Shown here: in pieces, positions 6,227 to 15,558 of the stretch | Numbering within the stretch: position 1 is the first letter of the stretch | Layout of the letters: the number at the start of each line of letters is the position of its first letter | Origin: a virus | Reading direction: 5' to 3' (one strand) | DNA: 22,210 nt | Virus record (IMG/VR): IMGVR_UViG_3300030060_001007 | Span: 1-22,210 of that record | Translations under genes and position numbers: made by a program | Notes under the pieces: model-generated | Told to the model about the DNA's origin: nothing | Databases searched by the model: none | The model's input: only the letters and a program-made list of their open reading frames with translations

Positions 6227-8575
6227 ATGCCTTTACAGAAATTACAATTCAGACCAGGAATAAACAGAGAGTCAACCTCTTACAGTAATGAGGGTGGGTG
6301 GTTTGATTGTGATAAGGTAAGGTTTAGAACAGGGTATGCAGAAAAAATAGGTGGTTGGACAAAGTATTCAACTACTGCTTTTGCAGGAACTTGTCGTGCT
6401 TTATTCCCCTGGACTACATTGGACGGCACTAATTTTATTGGTGTGGGAACAGAACAAAAATATTATATTAGCTCTGGTGGCTCTTATTTTGATATAACAC
6501 CTGTAAGAGCTACTCAAGCTGCTGGTTCAAGTGCAGTGACCTTTGCGGCTACAAATGGTAGTACTACATTGACAGTAACGGATGTAGATCATGGTGCGAG
6601 AGTTAATGATTATGTAACATTTAGTGGTGCTTCAACATTAGGTGGTCTTGTTACTGCTGCCATATTAAATGCTGAACACCAAATAACAGAAATTGTTAAT
6701 AGTAATAGTTATAAAATTGTTGTTTCTGCAACTGCTAACTCCTCAGACACTGGAAATGGTGGGGCAAATGTAAAGGCAGAATACCAAATAAGCGTTGGTC
6801 TTGACTCACAAGCGTATGGTAATGGTTGGGGTGCAGGTATATGGAATGGTGTAAATACAAACGCTTTAACCACAACTCTTGCAGAAGAATTAGATGCCTC
6901 TGAAACAGGAGTTGACGTAGCAAGTGCTACAGGGTTATCTAACAGTGATATTATACAAGTTGATGATGAACTTATGATTATTACGAACATAAGCTCTACC
7001 ACTTTGACGGTCACTAGAGGTCATGGGGGAACCACTGCTGCAACACATTTAAATGGTGAAACTGTAAGATTGGCTCATGGTAACGCAACAACTTCTGACG
7101 ATTATGTAAATTTAATTAACGGCAGTGGCATGGCTAGTGATGCAACAGTTACAACTGCAACTGTCGATAGTTCAGCAGGATTTGCAACATCTGGCTATAT
7201 AAAGATAGAAGATGAGATCATTCAATACACAAGTAAAGCAGATGGTACTTCTATTAGTGGTTTAGTACGAGGAGAATTTGGTACGACAGCCGCTACTCAT
7301 GCTGATAATATAGCTGTGTTTGAAGCCTCTGCTGGTTGGGGTATACCTGTTGATAGCACTATTGCAGGTGAACAATTAAGAGTTTGGTCGCATGATAATT
7401 TTGGTGAAGATCTTATAATAAATGTTCGTGATAGTGATATATATTACTGGGATGCTTCTACTGGAACTGCTGCACGAGCAGTAAAATTAAGCACTCTATC
7501 AAACTCTAACAAAGCTCCCACCGTATCACGATTTGTTGTTACATCTGATATTGATAGACATATTTTGTTTTTTGGTTGTGATCCTGAAGGGTCTACAGGT
7601 GTACAAGACCCACTATTAATTAGATTTGGCGATCAAGAAAGCAATCTTGAGTTTGAAACAAAACTTACAAATACTGCTGGTGAACTTAGAATAGGTACAG
7701 GCAGTGAAATAGTTGCAGTAAAACAAACAAAACAACAGATACTTGTATGGACTGATATATCATTACATACGGTGCAGTATGTAGGGCCTCCATTTACATT
7801 TGGCTTACAAGAAATATCAAGAAGTATAACTATCATAGGACCTAATGCGGCTGTAGCCGTTAATGATGTTATGTATTGGATGGGTAAAGAGGAGTTTTAT
7901 GTTTACTCTGGAAAAGTCCAAAAAATACCATGCACAGTAAAAGATTTTGTGTTTTCTGATTTTAATCGTGACCAAGATGAAAAAGTGTTTGCAGGTCATA
8001 ATTCTGCTTATGGTGAGGTTTGGTGGTTTTATTGTTCTGCTGATAGCACAACAAATGATAAATATGTTATATACAACTACGAGCAAAACATATGGTACTT
8101 TGGTAATTTAGACAGAACCGCTTGGATTGATAGAGGAACATCTCAATATCCCATAGCAGCTTCTACAGATAAACATTTATACTATCACGAGTTTGGTGAA
8201 GATGATGGTAGCACAAACCCTGCATCTGGTATATCGGCACATATTGAGTCTAGTCAAATAGATATAGGAGATGGTGAGCAGTTTCTTTTTGCTAAACGTA
8301 TTATACCAGATATTACATTTCGAGATTCTACACACCCAACTCCAGCAGCAGTATTTACACTAAAAGCTAGAGAATACCCTGGCACAGATTATTTTAATAA
8401 CCAGGCTGGTTCAATAGAACAATCATCATCTTCACCTGTGGAGCTTTTTACAAATAAGATTGACACAAGAGTTAGAGGTAGAAGTTTTGCGATAAGAGTA
8501 TCGTCTACAAATGAAGGAACAGCTTGGAGACTAGGCACACCTAGAATAGATATAAGACCAGATGGGAGGCGATAA
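6227..8575 (+). CDS. Large tail-hub / tail accessory protein, beta-propeller-like (782 aa)
   Basis: I start the gene at ATG 6227 (MPLQKLQFRPGINRESTSYSNEGGW), two bases after the previous stop. An in-frame ATG at 6146 would add 27 residues that overlap the adhesin. The order of features parallels P22 gp10, the packaged-DNA stabilising tail hub: a PxLxPGINRE start, DKVRFRTGYAEKIGGWT, later ILVWTDISLHTVQYVG, AVAVNDVMYWMGKEEFYVYSGKVQ and YVIYNYEQNIWYFG, and a closing RVSSTNEGTAWRLGTPRIDI. Repeated W/Y-rich strands suggest a beta-propeller. The function would be tail-channel closure and fibre attachment. Residues about 215-367 hold two related domains apparently inserted in the propeller. The gp10 relationship rests on architecture, not on a search. 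Confidence 0.62.
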   Translation: MPLQKLQFRPGINRESTSYSNEGGWFDCDKVRFRTGYAEKIGGWTKYSTTAFAGTCRALFPWTTLDGTNFIGVGTEQKYYISSGGSYFDITPVRATQAAGSSAVTFAATNGSTTLTVTDVDHGARVNDYVTFSGASTLGGLVTAAILNAEHQITEIVNSNSYKIVVSATANSSDTGNGGANVKAEYQISVGLDSQAYGNGWGAGIWNGVNTNALTTTLAEELDASETGVDVASATGLSNSDIIQVDDELMIITNISSTTLTVTRGHGGTTAATHLNGETVRLAHGNATTSDDYVNLINGSGMASDATVTTATVDSSAGFATSGYIKIEDEIIQYTSKADGTSISGLVRGEFGTTAATHADNIAVFEASAGWGIPVDSTIAGEQLRVWSHDNFGEDLIINVRDSDIYYWDASTGTAARAVKLSTLSNSNKAPTVSRFVVTSDIDRHILFFGCDPEGSTGVQDPLLIRFGDQESNLEFETKLTNTAGELRIGTGSEIVAVKQTKQQILVWTDISLHTVQYVGPPFTFGLQEISRSITIIGPNAAVAVNDVMYWMGKEEFYVYSGKVQKIPCTVKDFVFSDFNRDQDEKVFAGHNSAYGEVWWFYCSADSTTNDKYVIYNYEQNIWYFGNLDRTAWIDRGTSQYPIAASTDKHLYYHEFGEDDGSTNPASGISAHIESSQIDIGDGEQFLFAKRIIPDITFRDSTHPTPAAVFTLKAREYPGTDYFNNQAGSIEQSSSSPVELFTNKIDTRVRGRSFAIRVSSTNEGTAWRLGTPRIDIRPDGRR
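6869..7327 (+). repeat. Duplicated ~60-70-residue domain inside the hub protein
   Basis: The copies span about 6869-7075 and 7148-7327 (residues 215-283 and 308-367). Both have the order Asp/Val-rich strand, [DY]I-[IK]-[VI]-[DE]DE-[LI], then a [TV]-RG-x2-GTTAATH motif and a final hydrophobic strand. The second copy reads IKIEDEIIQY and VRGEFGTTAATH; the first reads IQVDDELMII and TRGHGGTTAATH. The pair is flanked by GNGWGAGIWNG and SAGWGIP, which look like the two halves of one Gly/Trp loop. The copies differ enough at the DNA level that the duplication is not recent. Confidence 0.6.
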
Positions 8576-8940
8576 TGTTTGTTTCTGGTGGAGTAGAATC
8601 ATTTTTACAAGGTGCACTAAATGCAAAAGTAGATTTAACAACTGACACTGTTACCACTTTATATACTGCTCCTAGTGCCGCTACGTTTAATTTTTCACTA
8701 TGTCATTCTATATTAGTGTCAGAAGACTCTGGCAATGCAGATACTATTGACGTAACATTAACCAGTGGATCAGACGTATTTAGTTTATTTAAAGTAAAAG
8801 CCGTTAGTGCAAATGGCACCGTAGAGTTGTTAACTAGAGATTTGGTTATAAATAGTGGTGAGATATTGAAAGTAGAAGCCGCAACTGCAAATAGGCTTCA
8901 TGTTGTTGCAAGTATATTAGAATTTACAAATTACAGATAA
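8575..8940 (+). CDS. Small beta-rich virion protein (121 aa), function unknown
   Basis: This protein has alternating hydrophobic strands throughout (TVTTLYTAPSAATFNFSLCHSILVS, DTIDVTLTS, VELLTRDLVINSGEILKVEA, LHVVASILEF), suggesting a compact beta sandwich of about 110 residues. It is coupled to the hub gene by TAATG and precedes the ejection-protein block. Similar small proteins occur at this place in marine phages without known function. A hub-associated, fibre-docking or decoration protein is possible. No enzymatic motif is visible. Confidence 0.55.
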   Translation: MFVSGGVESFLQGALNAKVDLTTDTVTTLYTAPSAATFNFSLCHSILVSEDSGNADTIDVTLTSGSDVFSLFKVKAVSANGTVELLTRDLVINSGEILKVEAATANRLHVVASILEFTNYR

Positions 8941-8951
8941 TGATATATATT
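8923..8951 (+). promoter_or_regulatory. Candidate sigma70-type promoter before the ejection-protein genes
   Basis: TTTACA at 8923-8928 and TATATT at 8946-8951 are separated by 17 bases; each differs from the bacterial consensus by one base. Initiation would fall near 8958, giving a leader of about 16 bases before ATG 8974, in the largest gap (33 bases) of the late block. The region is very AT-rich, so a chance match is possible. Confidence 0.4.
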
Positions 8952-8973
8952 TTTTTGAATATGTGAGAAAAAA

Positions 8974-9732
8974 ATGATTGGCAATATTTTAGCAGCATTA
9001 GCAGGTCCAGTACTAGGTAACATAGTGCAAACTGGTATTGGCTCAGTATTGGGTCAAGAAGTTGGTAAAAGTATGCTTGGTAAAATGCTATCTGGGGCAG
9101 GAGGCGGTTTTTTAGCTTCTAAGTTGTTAGGCAGAAAAGATAAAGACAATTTAAAAGACGCTCTAATGGCAGGTATAGGTGCTGGTACATTAGGTGGCAC
9201 AAATATTTTTGGTAATATACTAGGCGGTGCGTCTGGTGAGGCGGCAAAAGGAGCTGCTTCAAGTTCTGCGAAAGCGGCTGCAGATGCAAAAGCTGCTTCA
9301 GAAGGTATAGCTGCTGCTAACACAATGTCAGGAGAACTCGCACAAATGTTCGGTTTACCACTAGATTCTGGCATTGGTTCTTTGTTAAATAGTAAGTTAG
9401 GTGAGCTTGGTATGTTTACGTTACTACCTTATCTTTTTGGTGGAGATGAAGAAGAAGAAAGAAAACCAAGACCTTTTGGTGGAACAGACAAGTTAATACC
9501 ACTTATACCATATAACACCATGAATGAAGGCGGTATAGCTAGTTTTCCTAGAAGAGATGGTGGTATAATGCCAAGTGAGGGTTCTGGAACAAAAGATGAT
9601 GTTCCTGCTATGTTAACTGCAGGAGAGTTTGTTTTAACGAAAGACGCAGTAAAAGGTTTAGGTGGAGGAAATAACGAAGTTGGTATACAAAGAGCTTATA
9701 AGATGATGGATAAACTGGAGAGGATGGCATAA
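8974..9732 (+). CDS. Candidate internal virion / DNA-ejection protein (252 aa)
   Basis: The N-terminal 55 residues are hydrophobic and Gly-rich (MIGNILAALAGPVLGNIVQTGIGSVLG..., GAGGGFLASKLLG), then a basic KDKDNLKD segment and another Gly-rich stretch with GIGAGTLGGTNIFG. An Ala/Lys-rich helix follows (AAKGAASSSAKAAADAKAASEG). The C-terminus has GTKDDVPAMLTAGEFVLTKDAVKGLG (about 205-230), a motif frequent in phage injection and tape-measure-like proteins. Membrane-active Gly-rich segments suit a protein released through the short tail into the host envelope. The ribosome site is weak (GTGAG). It is the first gene of a four-gene block of similar character. The ejection role is inferred from composition and order. 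Confidence 0.6.
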   Translation: MIGNILAALAGPVLGNIVQTGIGSVLGQEVGKSMLGKMLSGAGGGFLASKLLGRKDKDNLKDALMAGIGAGTLGGTNIFGNILGGASGEAAKGAASSSAKAAADAKAASEGIAAANTMSGELAQMFGLPLDSGIGSLLNSKLGELGMFTLLPYLFGGDEEEERKPRPFGGTDKLIPLIPYNTMNEGGIASFPRRDGGIMPSEGSGTKDDVPAMLTAGEFVLTKDAVKGLGGGNNEVGIQRAYKMMDKLERMA

Positions 9733-10721
9733 TGGCTACATCTGAAGGAACCGTAGAAACAGTACAAAGAAGACCAGAGTATATCGAAACTCTGGAAAAA
9801 GGTATATTAGACTACCTCTTTGGTTATGATCCAGAGTCAGGAACATATTCAGGTATATTAGGACCTCTAGGTAGAGAGAAAGGTTACTTTGATCTGCCTG
9901 ATTATCAAGTGGCTCCCTACACTGATATTCAAAAAACTCTATTAGATTATGTTGGTAGTGAAGGTTTTCAAGATAGGTATAAGGATTACATTGATACAGG
10001 CGAAGCAGCTATAGACAAAGGCATTGGTTTTTTTGATAAGGCAAGTGATTTAGTAGGATCAGGTGTTGGAACTTTTGATCCTAGCACTGAAGTAGAAAAA
10101 TTTATGAACCCATATACGGAACAAGTCATTGACCCTGTTCTTAAAAAGTTAGATGAGCAAGGACAACAGGCTTTGATGGGTCAAAGAGCTAAAGCCGCTT
10201 CAAGAGGAGCCTTTGGCGGTAGTAGAGCAGGAATACAAGAGGCAGCTACAGAGGGTAAGATACAAGACGCTAAAAGTGATGCTCTAAGCAAACTGATGGC
10301 ATCTGGATACGACAGAGCCATGAAGTCTGCTCTCACATCCTTTGCAGACGAGCAAAAACGTAGGCTAGAGGCTGGAAGATTAACTGGGGGTCTAGGTAGT
10401 GCTTTAGGAGGTTTGGGCGGTAGAGCAGGAGATTTGGGCCGCTTATACGGTCAGTTAACAGGTGCAGACGTTGGTTTGATGTCAGGATTGGGTGGAGCAC
10501 AACAAGCATACGAGCAATCTCTGCTTGATGCACAAAGAAAGAATATGATGTTACCGTTGCAATCCGCACTAATGCCAGCACAAATAGGCATGGGTTATTT
10601 ATCAGGAACACCATCTGCAAGTTTAGTAAGTCAATATCAAGATACTTATTTGCCACCTGCTAATCCATTCTTACAAGGCATTGGAGCATATACTGCTATC
10701 CAAGGTCTAAATCAATCGTAG
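9732..10721 (+). CDS. Candidate internal virion / DNA-ejection protein (329 aa)
   Basis: The protein is mainly helical. It contains FMNPYTEQVIDPVLKKLDEQG (about 123-143), then ASRGAFGGSRAGIQEA, and a charged helical run to about residue 215 (DAKSDALSKLMASGYDRAMKSALTSFADEQKRR). A Gly-rich stretch follows (GGLGSALGGLGGRAG), and the end is PANPFLQGIGAYTAIQGL. The NPYT-x-VID...GAFGGSR combination is a recurring feature of structural proteins in marine podoviruses and some P22-like ejection proteins. Translation is coupled to the previous gene by a one-base overlap. Expected location: capsid interior, then host envelope on infection. No catalytic site is visible. Confidence 0.62.
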   Translation: MATSEGTVETVQRRPEYIETLEKGILDYLFGYDPESGTYSGILGPLGREKGYFDLPDYQVAPYTDIQKTLLDYVGSEGFQDRYKDYIDTGEAAIDKGIGFFDKASDLVGSGVGTFDPSTEVEKFMNPYTEQVIDPVLKKLDEQGQQALMGQRAKAASRGAFGGSRAGIQEAATEGKIQDAKSDALSKLMASGYDRAMKSALTSFADEQKRRLEAGRLTGGLGSALGGLGGRAGDLGRLYGQLTGADVGLMSGLGGAQQAYEQSLLDAQRKNMMLPLQSALMPAQIGMGYLSGTPSASLVSQYQDTYLPPANPFLQGIGAYTAIQGLNQS

Positions 10722-10730
10722 GGGGAAGTT

Positions 10731-12491
10731 ATGGCAAATATTTTTGAATCAATTTTTGGAAATAAAGCAGAACAAGAACCAGATTATTCTGGCATAGCAG
10801 GATTTTTTAGAGGTCAAGATACTCCTGCTAAATACAGTGTTTTTGATGAAGAGGGTGCTGGTATAGCTGGTCCTGCAAAGGCACAAGAAGAACAATTAAT
10901 AAAAAGAGGTTTTTTATCTTCTGGTAATAATCCTATGCCAGCCATTTATAATCAAGAATATCAAAATTTAATGGATGCTATTGAAGGAAATCAATATACT
11001 AATGTTGCTGTTCCTGGTTTAGAGGGTTTATCTGGTTTGGCTAGAGAAAAAGCTAAACAAAAAATTATAGCAGAAACTCAAGCTAAAGTTGATGCTAATG
11101 AAGGTTACTCTGGAGGTGACGGTCCTGATTTAGCTGGTGAACAAACATTAGCATCTTTTATGCCTGGATCAGATCCTATATCTGAAGAAATAAAAAAATT
11201 ATATGGAAGAGGTTTCAAACCTAAAGATATTGGTGAAGCACCTGTTCAAGAAAAATTTGGACAGATAACAGTTCCCGAAGATGAGAGGTTTAAAAAAGAT
11301 ACTAAAAACGAACAAAAAGTTATTGAGGATACTTATTCTCAAGTTATGCAGTCATTGTCCTCAACTCCTGCAGAAGGTAAAACTCTTGCAGATTATAAAA
11401 AAGAATTTTTTGAAGCAACAGGAATTGATTCATCTGGTAAGGTAGATAAAAGTGATGCTCTCATGGCATTTGGGTTAGCTTTAATGCAGAATAGAGCAGG
11501 TAAAGGTTTTAATATTGGTAGAATGTTACGTTCTGTGGGAGAGGCTGGTGAAAAAGCTCAACCATTACTTAGAGATGCAAAAAAACAAGCTAAATCTGAA
11601 CAAATAGCTGCTGGCAAGTACGCTCTGGATAGGCAAGCAGAGTTTAGAAAATATGTAATGGATTTACAAGCAGAAGAAATAAATAGAAAACAAGATTTTT
11701 TATATGATTTAGAAAAAGCTAAATTTGCAGGTGATGGTGAGGGTTATAGAAAGGCTTTAGAAAAAATTAGAGAAAATGTTTTAAAAGTTGGGGGTGTAGA
11801 ATTTAAAGTTGCAAGAGGCACAGACGGAACTAGTGGTCAAGTAGTTTTTGCTGACCCCACTTTTGATTCAAATAAAGTTCTTGACGCTTATGTTAAAACA
11901 GAGGCTGGTTTAGAGTCTATTGAACAAATAGATGACATATTAACAGACATTCAAAATCTTTCAAGTGACACTCCAGGTGGTATGATTGGTTATTTGGCTA
12001 CCAGTAAAGTGAAAAAATTTGCAAGATTAATAGGTTTTAATATTAATGATACCAAATATATTGATGAAGAAACTGGTGCATTTAAAGAGGATCAACTTAA
12101 AGCACTTCAAAAAGGTTTAGTGAGTAGGTTTAAAAGATTTATGACGCAAGAAACTGGTAACGGAATATCAAATGTTGATGTTTCAATGATTGGAGAACAG
12201 ACAGGAGAAATTGATTTCTTTACAGATCCTGCAGGGGCAAAAGCAAGAGTGGCTCAACTTAGAAATTTATTTACGTTATCTAAGACTACTTTAGATCCAA
12301 TTATAAGTGAATACACAGATAGAACACAATATAGAGCAGGTTCAGTAGGGGATGAACAATTTTTAAAAGTTCAAGAAAAAATTGAAAAAACAGTTTTTGG
12401 AGGTAAATATAAAGATCTTTTTGAAAGATCATTGGCTGGTGAAGACGATCAAGGCAATAAAATTTACAATATAAATTTAGCAGATATTTAA
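10731..12491 (+). CDS. Candidate internal virion protein, helical (586 aa)
   Basis: The start follows a strong GGGGGAAG ribosome site. The first 250 residues are low in hydrophobic segments and rich in Gly, Glu, Asp and Gln. Around residues 240-300 lies SDALMAFGLALMQNRAGKGFNIGRML and a Lys/Gln-rich helix (QPLLRDAKKQAKSEQIAAGKYALDR) that continues as coiled-coil-like sequence (VMDLQAEEINRKQDFLYDLEKAKF). The [L/M]MAFGLAL...G..G motif is familiar from phage virion proteins encoded next to ejection genes. The C-terminal half is helical, with no recognised domain. Context gives an internal core or ejection role. Its composition is more Lys/Asn-rich than that of the fibre genes. Confidence 0.57.
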   Translation: MANIFESIFGNKAEQEPDYSGIAGFFRGQDTPAKYSVFDEEGAGIAGPAKAQEEQLIKRGFLSSGNNPMPAIYNQEYQNLMDAIEGNQYTNVAVPGLEGLSGLAREKAKQKIIAETQAKVDANEGYSGGDGPDLAGEQTLASFMPGSDPISEEIKKLYGRGFKPKDIGEAPVQEKFGQITVPEDERFKKDTKNEQKVIEDTYSQVMQSLSSTPAEGKTLADYKKEFFEATGIDSSGKVDKSDALMAFGLALMQNRAGKGFNIGRMLRSVGEAGEKAQPLLRDAKKQAKSEQIAAGKYALDRQAEFRKYVMDLQAEEINRKQDFLYDLEKAKFAGDGEGYRKALEKIRENVLKVGGVEFKVARGTDGTSGQVVFADPTFDSNKVLDAYVKTEAGLESIEQIDDILTDIQNLSSDTPGGMIGYLATSKVKKFARLIGFNINDTKYIDEETGAFKEDQLKALQKGLVSRFKRFMTQETGNGISNVDVSMIGEQTGEIDFFTDPAGAKARVAQLRNLFTLSKTTLDPIISEYTDRTQYRAGSVGDEQFLKVQEKIEKTVFGGKYKDLFERSLAGEDDQGNKIYNINLADI

Positions 12492-12495
12492 TTAA

Positions 12496-15400
12496 ATGGG
12501 CATATTAAAAATAAATACACCGACAGGAATTTTTAACTTCACCATTGAAGGAGATACACCATCTCTTCAAGAAAAATTAAAAATTAAAAACATTATAGAA
12601 AGTCAAAAGGTTCCTAAAACTCCTAAATTAAGTCAAAGAGAAGTTCAAGAACAAGAACAGTTTGATACTACTACTGGAATAAAAGACGCTAAATTAAGAG
12701 CCGCCTTGTCGGGCATGGAAAATATTAGCGAACAAAACAAGACTATGGGTGCTTTTGGTTTTGAATCAAAAGATTATACAAGAGACAGTAGAAACCGTTT
12801 AGCACTTACACCCTCTGGTGCAAAAAAGATGGGTATAGAAACAGATAAAAATATCTTGATAGATGAGTCTGGTTTTAGTCGTTATGACTTAGCAGATTTA
12901 GCAGGTATCGTTCCAGAGGTAGGTTTAGCAGTGCCAGGAGCCGTAAAAGGTGCAGGTATAGGAACAGCTATAGGAGGACCCATAGGAGGGTTAATAGGTG
13001 GTGCATTAGGAGCAGCAGTAGGTGGTTTTACAGGTTCTTTGGCTGAGGAAGCCATAGAGGGAGTTGCTGGCGTTTCAGACCAAACTGCTAAAGAAATATT
13101 AAAAGATGCTGGTAAAGAAGCTCTTTTAACTGGTGGTGGTGAACTTTTATTCGGAGCACCATTTTTAGTATTTAAAGGATTAGCACCTGGAGCAGGTATC
13201 GTTAAAGAGGGTTTAGAAAGCGAAGCAGTTCAATCTGCTATTCTTGCAGATAGATTAGGTTTTGAACCTAGTGCAAGACAATTACAATTAAATCCTTTAG
13301 CTGCAAAGGTACAAAGTTTAACTGAGTCTGTTATTGGTACATCTCCAAGACTTTTGAAAAATAGAAGAGCTATGGATGTGCAAGTGAAAAAATACGATGA
13401 TATGTTAAAAGATTTACAAGCCAAGAGTGGATCAGAATCATTTGGAGAGATGTTAATAAGGTTATCTAAAAGAGAACAGAGTGATTTAATTTCAGCACAA
13501 AATGCAGCAAGGTCTGCTATAAATGAATCACTTAAAGCATCAGCAAAAGATCTTAATGTTTCTGTGAGAGGTGGAGCTAAAGTAGATGAAAATCTCTACA
13601 ATGCTGTATCTGATAGTTTGTTAAAGTTTGAAGAACAAACTAAAAATATGTGGGCTGATATAGACGCAGTTATTAACGCAGGAATTGGCAATTCAAGAAT
13701 ATTACCAACTGATAGCCTTACAGAATTAAGTACAAGTTTGTTAAACAGATATGCACAAGGCAGCGTGGATAACTTAACAAATAGTGCTAATGATAAAGCA
13801 ATAGCTTTCTTATCAAGAGAAATAAATCCTGACGTTGTTGGAAAAAAGATAGGATTTACACAAGCCTATAATGCGAGACAAAAAATACAAGGTATACTTC
13901 ATGGCGATATAAAACATCTTGACGAAGATGTTGTAAATGCCATAAGAGGCAGTGACCAGCTTACACTTGTTTATCAAGATGCTTTGAAAAAATTTGACGA
14001 ACTTCTTGAAGTAACAAACATTGAGTCTTTGACTAAAGGTATTAAATCAACCAAAAATGTTGGTAAAGAGGGTTATGATTTAATTAAAAAAGCTGCTGAA
14101 CAATTAGAACCAGCTAGAAAATTTTACTTTATAGCCAAAGGTGAACTTGATTCAGTTGCCTCTGCTATGGAATCTAAAAAAATATTAGAAAATATGAAAA
14201 CAGGTATAATGCCAGAAGACTTTTCTGGACTTGCTTTAAACATAGTTAAAAACGACAAACCTGCATCTTTACAAAATTTAAAATATGCTTTGAAAAGATC
14301 TACAGGTGATGACAAAGCCTATGGAACATTAAGAAAACAGATAGAGGCTAATTGGATAAAATCATCGTTAAAAAATTCTGGAATTGACGATATAGATCCT
14401 AGTAAATTTAACCCTTCTAAGTTTTTAAAAGATTTAGAGGATCTTGGCAAAACAGGAGATGAACTATTTGGAAGTTCTCAGGCTTACAATGAAATTAAAA
14501 AAACAGCACAAGGTTTTAGAGATGTAAAAACCAATGGTATTAGTCAAGATTTAATTGATAGAGGAATAGCTGCTCAATTTGGTGATTCTGTTCAAGAAAC
14601 TATTGAAAATGCTTTAAGAATTTCAAAAGAGGTAGGTGAATTACAAAACAATAAATTATTAGATACAATACGAAAAGGTGGAAATTTAGATGCTACTGAA
14701 GTAGCAGATATAGTTGCCTCTAATGGAATTTTGAAAAATGATTTAAAAGCAATTATGAATCATTTTAAAGGAAATGATGAAGCCATAGCATCAATACAAA
14801 AACATTACGTTGAAAATATATTTAACGGAATGGGTGCTACAATAAACTCTAAAACTTTATCTGATATGGCTAAAAGAATACAACTTGCAGACGGTGTTGG
14901 CACAGGTTTTATGAAAGGCCAATCAAAAGGCAAATTAGATATGATATTTGATAAAGAACAAGCTCAGAGTATGAGAGATTTTGGTAAAGTATTAGAGTTC
15001 ATATCAAAAGATGTAGGCAACAGTGATCTTGTTGCTAATAGTATAACAGCAAATGTTATGGGTTCATTAGGTAAAATAGCCAGGATTGGCATTATGGGCC
15101 AAGTTGTTTCTAATAAACGTGCCTTACAACAAATTAGAGATTTAGACAAAAAGACAAGAGGATTAGATAGTAGAACAAGGGGTCAAATAATGGCAAACGC
15201 TATTGGTGCTCTGTTCAGACAAACTGGAGTTCAAACAACAGATAACGCAATTCAAGATGCTAAAAGTCAAATTTCAGGAGTGTTAAGCAATTCTAAAATA
15301 GCTCAAGAACTTTCTAATATAAGAAACCAAGCTAATCAATCTCAAGATATGTTTAACATTAGTCAACAACCTGGACCGCAACCACAGTTACCACAGGCTA

Positions 15401-15558
15401 GAAACACTCAGGCTAGAACCACACAACCATCAATAACTAATGTAGAAAATGAGTTTCAAAGGTATAATGCTAATATAAGACAGAGAGCCGCACAAAATCC
15501 TGCTTTAGCGGCTTCTCTCTTAGGTGGTTTAGGCAGTGCTGGATTGCTGAAGAACTAA
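12496..15558 (+). CDS. Large internal virion / DNA-ejection protein with glycine zipper (1020 aa)
   Basis: This is the largest gene in the window. After a polar N-terminus with TPTGIFNFTIEGDTP, residues about 143-180 form a hydrophobic glycine zipper with repeated GxxxG (GAGIGTAIGGPIGGLIGG...), able to insert in a membrane. The rest is long and helical, rich in Lys, Asp, Ser and Asn, and ends in a Pro/Gln-rich linker followed by NPALAASLLGGLGSAG. This plan, a very large helical protein with a membrane zipper placed last in the ejection block, parallels P22 gp16 and T7 gp16 in position. No lytic transglycosylase motif is seen. The ribosome site before ATG 12496 is poor. The last 30 bases overlap the leftward gene. 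Confidence 0.6.
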   Translation: MGILKINTPTGIFNFTIEGDTPSLQEKLKIKNIIESQKVPKTPKLSQREVQEQEQFDTTTGIKDAKLRAALSGMENISEQNKTMGAFGFESKDYTRDSRNRLALTPSGAKKMGIETDKNILIDESGFSRYDLADLAGIVPEVGLAVPGAVKGAGIGTAIGGPIGGLIGGALGAAVGGFTGSLAEEAIEGVAGVSDQTAKEILKDAGKEALLTGGGELLFGAPFLVFKGLAPGAGIVKEGLESEAVQSAILADRLGFEPSARQLQLNPLAAKVQSLTESVIGTSPRLLKNRRAMDVQVKKYDDMLKDLQAKSGSESFGEMLIRLSKREQSDLISAQNAARSAINESLKASAKDLNVSVRGGAKVDENLYNAVSDSLLKFEEQTKNMWADIDAVINAGIGNSRILPTDSLTELSTSLLNRYAQGSVDNLTNSANDKAIAFLSREINPDVVGKKIGFTQAYNARQKIQGILHGDIKHLDEDVVNAIRGSDQLTLVYQDALKKFDELLEVTNIESLTKGIKSTKNVGKEGYDLIKKAAEQLEPARKFYFIAKGELDSVASAMESKKILENMKTGIMPEDFSGLALNIVKNDKPASLQNLKYALKRSTGDDKAYGTLRKQIEANWIKSSLKNSGIDDIDPSKFNPSKFLKDLEDLGKTGDELFGSSQAYNEIKKTAQGFRDVKTNGISQDLIDRGIAAQFGDSVQETIENALRISKEVGELQNNKLLDTIRKGGNLDATEVADIVASNGILKNDLKAIMNHFKGNDEAIASIQKHYVENIFNGMGATINSKTLSDMAKRIQLADGVGTGFMKGQSKGKLDMIFDKEQAQSMRDFGKVLEFISKDVGNSDLVANSITANVMGSLGKIARIGIMGQVVSNKRALQQIRDLDKKTRGLDSRTRGQIMANAIGALFRQTGVQTTDNAIQDAKSQISGVLSNSKIAQELSNIRNQANQSQDMFNISQQPGPQPQLPQARNTQARTTQPSITNVENEFQRYNANIRQRAAQNPALAASLLGGLGSAGLLKN

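Noticed and set aside
7817-8086. Minus-strand 89-residue open frame inside the hub gene
   Set aside because: It lies wholly inside a well-supported coding region, has no family signature, and looks like a shadow of low-GC coding sequence.
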